From assembly GCF_016863135.1 (NCBI RefSeq), contig NZ_BOOH01000064.1:35113-99112 (forward strand): a stretch of 64,000 nucleotides of DNA, in the 5' to 3' direction. The notes beneath the pieces are model-generated. The model saw only the letters and a program-made list of their open reading frames with translations. It made no database searches and was not told where the DNA came from. Positions 41,330 through 61,772 of the stretch are shown one piece after another (position 1 is the stretch's first letter; each line of letters starts with the position of its first letter). A program made the translations under genes and the position numbers. This stretch comes from Planobispora longispora. GTDB taxonomy: Bacteria > Actinomycetota > Actinomycetes > Streptosporangiales > Streptosporangiaceae.

Positions 41330-44300
41330 GCCTGCTCCTCGCCGTAGGCGAGCAGCTCGGCGCGGGTCATCTCCTGGATCTCGGCGCGCACGGCGGCCTC
41401 GACCGCGGCGGCGAGGGCGGCGACCGTCGGTCCGGCGAAGAACGTGCGGAAGGGGACGTCGACGTCGAAGCTGTCGCGGATGCCGCCGATCATCCGGATG
41501 GCGCTGACCGAGTCGCCTCCCGCGGCGAAGAAGTCGTCGTGCGCGCCGGGCGGGTCTCCGCCCAGGATCTCGGTCCACAGTTCGGCGACGATCTCCTCGG
41601 TCTCCGTGTCCGGGGCCCGGTACTCGGCGGCCCGGACGGGGTCGGGGTCGGGCAGCGCGGCCGTGTCGAGCTTGCCGTGCGGGGTCAGCGGGAGGGCCTC
41701 CAGCGTGACGAACGCGGCGGGGACCATGTACTCGGGCAGTTTCCCCCTGCAGTGCGCGAGCAGTTCCTCGAAGGTCGTCTCCCCCACCGCGTACGCGACC
41801 AGCCGGACCCCGCCGGGCTGCTCGCGCGGCACGACGGCGGCGTCCCGGACCCGCGGGTGGCCGCGGAGCACCGCGGCGATCTCGCCCGGCTCGATGCGGT
41901 AGCCGCGGATCTTGACCTGGTCGTCGATCCGGCCGCGGAACTCCAGCACGCCGCCGGAGAGCACGGCGAGGTCGCCCGTCCGGTAGAGGCGTCCGCCGCC
42001 GGGCGCGGGCACGAAGCGTTCGGCGGTCAGTCCCGGGCTGCCCAGGTAGCCGCGGGCGAGGTACGGCCCGGCGACGCACAGTTCGCCCTCGATCCCCGGA
42101 GGGACCGGCTGCAGTTCCTCGTCCACGACGTGGACGACGACCCCGGGGATCGGCGTCCCCACCGGGACGACGCCGTCGGCCGGATCCGGGGGGTCGTCCA
42201 CGGGGTGGCGCAGGCAGCCGACGGTCGCCTCGGTCGGACCGTACTCGTTCACGATCGGCGTGCTCGTGTCGAGCTCCCACCACGACCGCACGTGCGCGTA
42301 CGGCAGCGCCTGGCCGCCCGCGACGAACAGCCCGGTCAGCCGCGCGGCGTCGGCGGGACCGAGCTGGTGGCAGAGCAGCTCCAGGTGGGAAGGGGTGAGG
42401 TCGATGAACGCGTGCGGCGCGGTGTCGGCGAGCGCCCGGCCGAGGGCGGCCAGGTCGAGGTCGTCGGGCAGCATCGTGACCTGCCTGCCGGTGACGAGCG
42501 GCGGGTACAGCGCCGGCACCGAGATGTCGAACGCGACCGACAGGAACAGCGGCACGCCCCCGTCGCCCCGCAGGTAGGCCGCCGCGTGCTCGGTGTACCC
42601 GGCGAGCGACCCGTGGCTGACCATGACCCCCTTGGGCCGCCCGGTCGAACCGGACGTGTAGATCACGTATGCGAGGGAGTCGGGGTCGAGCGGCCTCCGG
42701 CCGCCGGTGGCCGGATTCCCGGCGCCGGTCTCCGGCCCCGCGTCCCGCCCGGCGTCCGCCGCCGAAGCCGTTTCCGCACCCTCCTCCGTGCCCTCATCCG
42801 CGCCCGCCATGACGCCGGGCATCGAGACGACGTCCAGGCCGGGCGTGCCCGTGAGGTCGTCGGTGATCGGCTCGGCCAGGACGACGGCCGCGCCCGCGTC
42901 GGCGAGCATCAGCCTCCGGCGCTCGACCGGGAAGGCCGGATCGAGCGGCACGTACGCGGCCCCCGCCTTCCAGCAGCCGAGCATGGCGGGCAGCAGGTGC
43001 TCGTGCCGCAGCAGGTTGACGCCGACGACGCTCTCCGGCCCGGCCCCGCGCCCGCGCAGCACGCGGGCGACCCGCTCGGCGCGGGCGTCCAGCTCGGCGT
43101 AGGTGGTCGTGCCGCCGCTGAAGGCGACGGCGGTGGCGGCCGGCGTCGCGCGCGCCTGGGCCTCGAAGGCGTCGAGCACGAGCGGCGCGTCCGGCGCGGG
43201 CCGTCCCTCGACCACGCTGGCCTCGTCGAAGACGTCCGCCAGGGCGACCTTCGTCGCGGGGTCGGCGGCGACGAGTTCGAGCAGGCGGACGTAGCGGGCG
43301 GCCATCCCGGCGACGGTCGCGCGGTCGAAGATCTGGGTGGCGAACTCCAGACGGCCGAGCAGCGTCCCGTCGGCCACGTCCTCCACGTAGCCGCTGAGGT
43401 CGAACTTGGCGACCGGCGAGTCCGGCACGACCTGGGTGGCGGCCAGCTCGTCCAGGCCGACCCTGAGCGAGTCGTCGGTCTGGGAGCCGAACATGACGTC
43501 GAACAGGGGCATCCTGGACGGGTCGCGTTCGGGCTGCAGCTCCTCGACGAGCTGCTCGAACGGCAGGTCCTGGTTGTCCAGCGCGCCCAGCACCGCCGTC
43601 CTGGTCAGGCCGACGAGCGCGTGGAAGTCGGCGTCCGGCCGCCAGTTCGTCCGGACGACGAGGGTGTTGACGAGGAAGCCGACCATCCGGTCGACCTCGG
43701 GCCGCGTGCGCCCGCAGACGACCGTGCCGACGACCACGTCGCGGGTGCCGCAGTAGCGGCCGATCAGCGCCTGGAAGGCGGCCAGCAGCACCATGTACAG
43801 GGTGGCGTCGTGCTCCTCGGCGATCGCCCGGAGGCGTTCGGCGACATCGGCCCGGACATGGAACGGGACCGTGCCGCCGGTGCCGCCGCGCATCGGCGGC
43901 CGCGGCCGGTCCAGCGGCAACCGCAGCCGGGGCAGGCCGTCGAGCCGGTCCCGCCAGTAGCCGAGGATCTGCTCGCGCAGCTCGCCGGTGAGCCGCTCGC
44001 GCTGCCAGACGGCGTAGTCGGCGTACTGGACGGGCAGCTCGGGCAGGTCGGCGGGGACCCCGGCCGCGAGGGCGGTGTAGACGGTGCCGAACTCCTCGCC
44101 CAGGACCCCGTTGGACCAGGCGTCGCAGGCGATGTGGTGCAGCACGACGACGAGCAGGTGGTCGCCCGCGGGGAGGCGGGCCAGCCGGACGCGCACCGGC
44201 CACTCGCGGTCGAGCGCGAACGGCTCCCCGGACGCCTCCTCCGCCCACCGCAGGGCGGCGTCCTCGGTCAGCTCGCGGAACTCGAAGTCGATCGCGCCGG

Positions 44301-44609
44301 TGTCGTCGATGACCTGCATCGGCTCGTCGCCGACCACGACGTACCGGGTCCGCAGGGCCTCGTGCCGGTCGACGAGGGCCTGCCACGCGCCGCGCACCAG
44401 CTCGGGGTCGAGTGACGGCGGCATCCGCATCACAGTGGGCACCAGGTACTCGCCGCCGTCGGGGTCGAGCCGCTCCAGCACCCACAGCCTGCGCTGCCCG
44501 AACGACGGCGGCAGCGGGCCGCCGCGCGGCGCGCGCGGGATCGTCGCCCGGCGTCCCGACCGGATGCCGGCGAGTCTGGCCTGGACCAGTTCCTCACGGA
44601 GGATGTCTG

Positions 44610-44613
<4 letters not shown>
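41326..44613 (-). CDS. NRPS-D: single module C-A(X)-T
   Basis: A 1095-aa one-module synthetase coupled to both neighbours by ATGA overlaps. The C domain has H-H-I-A-C-D-A near residue 157 (Ala in the usual last Gly position). The A domain has TSGSTG near 650 and N-E-Y-G-P-T-E near 786. My reading of its pocket is D-I-P-D-V-G-E-V-G, which I cannot match exactly but which shares E-V-G with Asn-type pockets. The T domain carries G-G-D-S-V near 1030. It has no epimerase. It should add residue 8 of the visible series' nine modules minus one, that is, the unit just before the second Thr. Confidence 0.92.
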
Positions 44614-54525
<9,912 letters not shown>

Positions 54526-54536
<11 letters not shown>

Positions 54537-57500
54537 GGCGGCCTCCCCCGGCGAGCAGGTTTTCGACTTCGGCGTCCGTCAGTCCGGCGATCTGCGCGGC
54601 CAGTTCGGTCTCCACCGCGACGGCCAGGGCCGCCACCGTGGTCGCCTCGAAGAAGATGCGCAGGGGCAGGTCGACGTCGAACTCCTCGGCCAGGCGGTGC
54701 TGGGCTCGCACGGCCAGCAGGGAGTGGCCGCCCAGGGCGAAGAAGTCCTGGTGGGCGCCGGGGTCGACGCCCAGGAGCTCGGCCCAGACCGCGGCGATGC
54801 GCCGTTCGGCGGCCCCCTCGGGCGGGCGGTCGTCCTCGACGGGGGCGGGGCCCGGAACGGGCAGGGCCGCCCGGTCGAGTTTTCCGTTCCGGCCGGTCGG
54901 CAGGCGGTCGAGACGGACCCAGATGCCGGGGACCATGGCGGCGGGCAGGCGGCGCGCGCAGTGGGCGGTGAGGTCGCCGTCGCGCGGCGGCTCCCCGGCG
55001 GCGACGTAGTAGCCGACCAGCCGCTCGCCGACGACCGTCACCACGGCCTCCCTGACCGCCGGGAAGGTGGCCGCGACGGCGGCGATCTCCCCCGGCTCGA
55101 TCCGCACGCCCCGGAGCTTCACCTGGTCGTCGGCGCGGCCGAGGAAGTCGAGGGTGCCCGCCCCGGTCCAGCGCGCGAGGTCGCCGGTCCGGTACAGGCG
55201 TTCCCCCGGCCGGTCGGGGTCGGGCACGAACCGGTCGGCGGTCAGTCCCGGCCGGTTCACATAGCCGCGCGCGGTCCCGATCCCGCCCGCGAGGAGCCGG
55301 CCGGGCACGCCGATGGGCGCGCGCTGCCCGGCGTCGTCGAGCACGAGCACGCGCATGCCGTCGATGGGCCCGCCGATCGGCACGGGATCGGCCTGGGCCG
55401 GTTCCACCTCGTGGAAGGTGACGTCGACGGACAGCTCGGTCGGGCCGTACAGATTGTGCAGGCGGGAGCTGCCGGCGGCGGCGCGGAACGCGCGGACGGT
55501 GGCGGCGGTGAGCGTTTCACCGCTGCAGAACACCTCCCGCACCGAGCCGGGGAAGCGCGGCACGACCGCGAGGAACGCCTCCAGCATCGACGGCACGAAG
55601 TGCAGGTGGGTCACCCGTTCGCGCTCGGCCAGCTCGGCGAGCGCGCGGGCGTCGCGGTGCTCCCCGGGCGGCGCCACGACGAGCGTGGCGCCGGCCGCCA
55701 GCGGCCAGAAGAACTCCCAGACGGACACGTCGAACGTGTACGGCGTCTTCTGCAGCACCCGGTCCCCCGGACGCAGCCCGTACTGCCGCTGCATCCATCG
55801 CACGCGGTTGACGATCCCGGCGTGCTCGATCATCACGCCCTTGGGCGTGCCGGTGGATCCGGACGTGTAGATCACGTAGGCGAGGTCCCCCGGCCCCGCG
55901 CCGGTCGCGTCCTGCGCCCCGGCCGGTCGGCCCGGGGGGTCGTCGGACCGGGCCTCGGACCAGGTCTCGGGCCGGGCGTCGGGCCCGGTGCCGGGCGGGA
56001 AGGAGGGCGACGCGACCGGGACGACCGACGGGAACCGGTCGGAGAGGTCGGTGACCACGACGGCGGCGTCGGTGTCGGCGACCAGCCAGGCGAGCCGCTC
56101 CCTGGGGTCGTCCGGGTCGAGCGGCAGGTAGGCGGCCCCCGTCCGGAGGGTCGCCAGCAGCGCGGTGACGAGTTCCGGCCCGCGTTCCAGGCAGATCCCG
56201 ACGACGTCTCCGCGGCCCACCCCGGCCGCCCGCAGCCGCTCGGCCAGCCTTCCGGCCCGCTCGGTGAGCTCCCGGTACGTCAGGCTCACCTCGCCCTCGG
56301 CGGGGCTGCGCCCGACCACGGCGACCGCCTCCGGTGCGGCGGCGGCCCGGGCGGCCACCAGCCCGTGCAGCGACCCCGCCGTGAAGCCGGCCGCCTCCCC
56401 GCCCCCGTCGTCGGCGGCGTCCCTCCCGGCGCCGGTCTCGTAGGCGGCGAGCGCCGCGCGCTCCTCCTCTCCGAGGAGGGGGACGTCGGAGACCGGGCCC
56501 TCGTGGGCGGCCAGGGCGAGGAGGAGACGGGTGAAGCGGGAGGCGAAGCGTTCGACGGTCCGGGGGTCGAAGAGGGCGCTCGCGTACTCGAAGCGGCACG
56601 ACAGGGTGCCGTCGCGGCGCAGGCGGGCCATCAGGGTGAGGTCGGCCTTGGCCGTGCGCCACGCGGAGAGTCCTTCGCCGCCGGTGTCGGCGCGCCCCCC
56701 GGCGTCACCCGTCTGCAGGTCGAACAGCACGTCGACGATCGGGTTGCGGGACATGTCGCGCGCCGGGCGGATCTCGTCGACGAGCAGCTCGAACGGCAGG
56801 TCGCGGTGGGCGAAGGCGGACAGCGCCGTCGCCCGCACGCGGTCGAGCAGGTCGTCGAACGTCGGGTCGCCGGACAGGTCGGCGCGCAGGACGAGCGTGT
56901 TGACGAAGAATCCCACGACGTCGTCGAGCTCGGGCCGGTCGCGTCCGTCCACGGGCACGCCCACGGGCAGGTCGGTCCGCCCGGTGTGCCGGGCGAGGAA
57001 CACGCAGTAGGCCGCGAACAGCGTCATGAACGCCGTCGCGCCCGCCCGGCGGCCCCGGTCGAGCAGCCCGGCGACGGGCGCGTCGAAGGCGAGCATGGCC
57101 CCGCGGGGGTCCCGGACCCCGGGCCGCGGCCGGTCGGCGGGCAGGTCGAGCGGCGTCACCCCGTCGAGCCGCCGCGTCCAGAAGTCCAGCAGCCGGTCCC
57201 GGTGCTCCCCGGTGAGCGCGCGCCGCTGCCATGCGGCGAAGTCCGGGTATCCCAGTTCCGGGGCGGGCCCGGGACCGTCCGCGAAGGACCGGGCGAGGAC
57301 GTCGAGGGAGCGGGCGTCGCACGCGATGTGGTGGACGGTGACGATCAGCAGGTCGTCGCCGCCGGGGACGCGGACGAGGAGCGCCCGCCACACCGGGCCG
57401 CGCTCCAGGTCGAAGCCGCGGCCGAGCTCGGCGGCGAGCAGGCCGGCGACCTCGGCGGAGGAGGCGGCGACGGTCTCCTCCAGCGGCACTACGGGCTCGT

Positions 57501-60500
57501 CGTCGACGATCCCGTAGGGGTCGCCCGCGCCCGGCGCGTATCGGGTCCGCAGCACGTCGTGGACGCGTGCGAGCTCCCGCAGCCGGTCGTGGATCTCCTC
57601 CCGCCCCCCGCGCACGGGCAGGACCAGCGGAACCGCGTACTCGGCGGAACCGGGACGGAGCCGGTCGAGGAACCACAGGCGGCGCTGCCCGAACGACAGC
57701 GGCACCCGGCCCGCACGGGGGATCCGGACGAGCGGCGGAGGCCCGTTGCGGGCGGGCCCGTCCACGTAGACCGCCTGGTCCCCGACGGTCGTCCGGATGA
57801 ACAGCTCGGGCAGCGGGACGGTGCGGCCGGTCGCCTCCGTGAGCCGCGCGGCCAGCCGGGCGACGAGCAGCGAGTGGCCGCCGAGCCGGAAGAAGTCGTC
57901 CTCGGCGACGACCTGGTCCGGGTCGAGGCCGAGCAGCCCCGCCCAGACGCGGGCGACCGCCCGTTCGGTCGCGGTGCGCGGCGGCGTCCGCGAGCCGTTC
58001 CCCGCGGGCAGGGGCAGCGCCGCCAGCGCCTGCCGATCGACCTTCCCGCTGATCGTCCGCGGGAGCTCGGGCACCTCGACGACGACCGCCGGGACCATCG
58101 CCTCGGGCAGCCGTTCCCGGGCCGTCTCCCGCAGCCGCTCTGTCAGGGCGTGCCCGTGACCGGGGTGCGTCGTCACGTGCGCGACCAGCTGGACCCCGCC
58201 CGACGGCGTGCGGCGCGGGGTGACGGCGGCGGCGCGGACGGCGGGGTGCGAGGCGAGGGCGGCCTCGACCTCCGCCGGTTCCACCCGGACCCCGTTGACT
58301 TTGATCTGGTGGTCGGTGCGCCCCAGGAACTGCAGGACGCCCCCTTCGGTCCAGCGGCCCGCGTCGCCCGTGCGGTAGAGGCGCGATCCCGGCGGCCCGT
58401 GCGGGTCCGGGACGAAGCGCTCGGCCGTCAGGCCGGGACGGCCCAGATAGCCGCGGGCGACGCCGGCTCCGCCCGCGAGGATCTCACCGGCCACCCCCGT
58501 GGGGACGCGTCGCCCGCCGGAGAGCACCCGGACGTGCAGGCCGTCGATCGGCCGTCCGATCGGGATCGGGCCCGTCTCCCGGCCGACCTCGTGGAAGGTC
58601 ACGTCGATCGAGCACTCGGTCGGGCCGTAGGTGTTGACGATCCGGGCCGCGCTCAGCGCGCGGACGCGGGCGCACAGGTCTCCGTGGAGAGGCTCTCCCG
58701 CGCAGAACAGCAGCCGCAGCGCGCGGCAGCGCTCCCAGCCCGGCTCCTCGACGAGCAGCCGCAGCAGCGCGGGCACCACCTGGAGCACGGTGACGTCGTG
58801 GTCCCCGGCCGCGGCGACGAGCGCGCCGGGGTCGCGTTCGGCGCCGTCGGGGGCGAGGACGACGGCGCCGCCGCTGACGAGCGGCGCGAAGAACTCCCAG
58901 CCCGCCGCGTCGAAGACCAGCGGTGTCTTCTGCAGTACCCGGTCGCCGGGGTGGAAGCCGTGCTCGGACACCGTCCACAGGACGCGGTTCGCGATGCCGC
59001 GGTGAGTGATCACGACCCCCTTGGGCCGCCCGGTGGACCCGGAGGTGTACATGATGTACGCCGCCCGGTCGGGGTCGGCGGGCACCGGTTCGAACACCCC
59101 GGGCGGGCCGGTCTCGTCGGCGTACACCAGCCGCAGGCCCTCCCGCGGCAGGGCGGCGGCGAGATCGGGGGTGGTCACGACGACCTCGATGCCGCAGTCG
59201 CCGAGCACCGTCTCCAGCCGGTCGCGCGGGTGCCCCGGATCGAGCGGCACGTACGCGCCGCCGGCCTTCCACACCCCGAGCAGCGCGGCGGGCATCGCCG
59301 GCGAGCGGCGCAGGAGGACGCCGACGGGCGTCTCGGGGCCGACGCCCCGCTCGCGCAGGCGACGGGCGACGGCGTCCGCGTCGGCGTCGAGTTCCGCGTA
59401 CGTCCGCGACCGCCCGCCGTGGGCGACCGCGACCGCGTCCGGCGTCCGGCCGACCTGGTCGGCGACCAGCTCGTGCAGGGACCGGGCGGCATCGCCGTGC
59501 CCGGGGAAGGAACCGTACGTGGTGAGGGCGCCCCGCTCGTGGGAGGCGAGACGGCGGTCCTCGGCGGGACCGGTCATCGGCACCTGGCCGATCGGTCTTC
59601 CCGGTTCGGCGACCAGGCCGGCGAGGAGCGTGCGGAAGTGGCCGCTCATCCGGTCCACGGTGGCGGCGTCGAACAGATCGGTCGCGTACTCGAAGGTGAG
59701 CCGGATCGTGCCGGGCTCCTCGATCATGTGCAGGGTCAGGTCGAGCGGGGATCCGCGGTGGGTGAAGTCGAGCGGCAGCGACCGTCCGATCGGCGGCAGC
59801 GCCCCCGCCTCGGCCGGCATGTTGTACGCCACGCGGACCAGCGGCGGCGCCGACCGGTCCGGCCGGTTCTGCCCCAGCTCCGCGGCCAGGCGCTCGAACG
59901 GCACGTCCTGGTGGCCCATCGCGCCCAGCAGCGCGTGTTTGACCCGGTCGACGACCGTGCCGAACCCGGGCTCGCCCGACAGGTCGGCGCGGACGACGAT
60001 CATGTTGCTGAACATGCCGATCAGGTGGTGCAGCTCCGGTTCCGTGCGGCCGGACACGAACGCGCCGAGCGACACGTCGGTGACCCCGGTGTAGCGGTGC
60101 AGCAGCACGCAGAACGCCGCCAGCACGGTCATGTACGGCGTCGCCCCCGCCGCGCGCCCGATCTCGCCGAGGTCGCGGACGAGGCCGGGGTCGAGCACGG
60201 CCTGGAGCGAGTCGCCCCGGTAGGTCGGCCACGCGGGCCGCGGCCGGTCGGCGGGCAGTTCGAGCGGGTCGAGCCCGGCCAGCCGGTCCTTCCAGTAGTC
60301 CAGCCCGGTGTCCCGGCCCTCCCCGGCCCGGCCGCGCTGCCAGGCGGCGAAGTCGGCGTATCCCACGGGCAGGTCGGGGGCGTCGAACCCGGCCAGCTCA
60401 CGCAGGATGAGGGTGAGCGAGGTGCCGTCGACCGCGATGTGGTGGGCGGCGATCACCAGGACGTGGTCGGCCGGGCCGAGCCTGACCAGCTCGACCCGCC

Positions 60501-60963
60501 ACAGCGGGGCCCGGTCGAGCCGGTAGGGGCGCGTCCCGGTCTCGTACGCGTGCCGGAAGGCCGTCCGCTCGGCCCGCTCCCGGTCGACGCCGGTCAGGTC
60601 GACGAGCGGGACGTCGACCGGGACGGAGTCGGCGACGCTCAGGAACGGCTCGCCCCCGACCTCGACGACCGACATGCGCATGGCGTCGTGCCGCCCGACG
60701 ACGGCCGTGAGGCGGCGGCGCAGCTCGTCGAGATCGACGTCCATCGGCAGGCGGCCGGCGATGACCAGGTTGAACAGCGGCAGGTCCCCGGCCAGCCGGT
60801 CCATCAGCCAGACCCGCGCCTGCGCGTACGACAGCGGCACCGGCCCGGAGCCCGTACGGCGCGGCACCCTGGGCGGGGGCGGCCCGGCGGCTCCGGCGGC
60901 GAGCCGGGCGAGCAGCCGCCGCTTGACGTCGGACAGGGGAGGCACGGCGGCCGTCTCGCTCAC
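54526..60963 (-). CDS. NRPS-B: two modules, C-A(Gln)-T-C-A(Ser)-T
   Basis: A 2145-aa protein whose GTG overlaps the thioesterase stop (GTGA). Module 1: C domain H-H-I-A-V-D-G (about 174); A domain with TSGSTG (about 638) and N-T-Y-G-P-T-E (about 775); pocket D-A-W-Q-F-A-T-I-D, close to the Gln code DAWQFGLIDK; T domain G-G-H-S (about 1025). Module 2: C domain H-H-I-A-C-D-A (about 1210); A pocket D-V-W-H-F-S-L-V-D, a textbook Ser code; T domain G-G-H-S (about 2073). The C-terminal segment ends T-D-A-E-V-E-N-L-L-A-G-G, a possible docking helix. Codes were read by eye against GrsA-type positions. Confidence 0.93.
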
Positions 60964-61772
60964 CGGTGCACCGCCCCCGCGTATCCCGCGCCGCCGGCCG
61001 GGCCGGCGGGCTCGGGGAGGACGGCGATGTCGGCGGTGACGCCGCGGGCGATGTCGCGGCGGTCGGCGGTGAAGAAGCCGTGGTCGCCGGGGTAGACGCG
61101 GAGGGTGAAGCGACCGGTCGTGTCGGCCCGCCAGGCCCGCAGCTCCTCGACGGTCACGCTGGGGTCGGCGTCGGCGCCGATCACGGTGATCGGGACCGGC
61201 AGCGGCCCGCGCGGCCCGTGCCGCCAGGTCTCCATCACCTCGTAGTCGGCGCGCACGCCCGGTTCGAACATCGCGAACAGGTCGCGGTCGGCGAGGATGG
61301 CGTCCGGGATGATGCCCAGGCCGCGCAGGTGCCGGGCGAGCAGGTCGGAGGGCAGCCGGTGCACCTCGGTCGGCTCGACCAGCGCCGGGGCCGGGAACGC
61401 GCACACCGCCAGCAGCTCGGGCGGCCGCCGTCCGGCGGCGATCAGGTACGCGGCCAGCTCGTAGGCGACGAGCGCGCCCGAGCAGTAGCCGAGCAGCGCG
61501 TACGGCCGGTCGAACGCCCCGTCGGGTCCGTCGGCGAGTCCGTCGGCGAGGACGGGCACGAGGTCGGTCATCCTCGTGTACGGCGGCTCGCGCAGCCGGC
61601 TCTCCCGCGCCGGGAGGCGGACGGCGCACAGATCGACGCCGGGCGGCAGGTCGTCGGCCCACTCGCGGAAGGTCGCCGCGCCTCCGCCCGCGTGCGGCAG
61701 GCAGATCAACCGGACCGCCGCGTCACCGGACGGCCTCAGCCTGGCCAGCCACGGGTTCCTCCGATCACTCAT
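60960..61772 (-). CDS. stand-alone type II thioesterase with Cys nucleophile
   Basis: A 270-aa alpha/beta hydrolase typical of NRPS/PKS editing thioesterases: L-I-C-L-P-H-A-G-G-G at the N-terminus, R-L-P-A-R-E-S-R and a catalytic His in P-G-D-H-G-F-F (about 229). The nucleophile elbow is G-Y-C-S-G (about 92), so the central GxSxG Ser is replaced by Cys. Type II thioesterases free T domains blocked by wrong acyl groups. It is encoded between NRPS-A and NRPS-B and overlaps both (8 and 4 bp). Confidence 0.92.
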   Translation of the reverse strand: MSDRRNPWLARLRPSGDAAVRLICLPHAGGGAATFREWADDLPPGVDLCAVRLPARESRLREPPYTRMTDLVPVLADGLADGPDGAFDRPYALLGYCSGALVAYELAAYLIAAGRRPPELLAVCAFPAPALVEPTEVHRLPSDLLARHLRGLGIIPDAILADRDLFAMFEPGVRADYEVMETWRHGPRGPLPVPITVIGADADPSVTVEELRAWRADTTGRFTLRVYPGDHGFFTADRRDIARGVTADIAVLPEPAGPAGGAGYAGAVHR

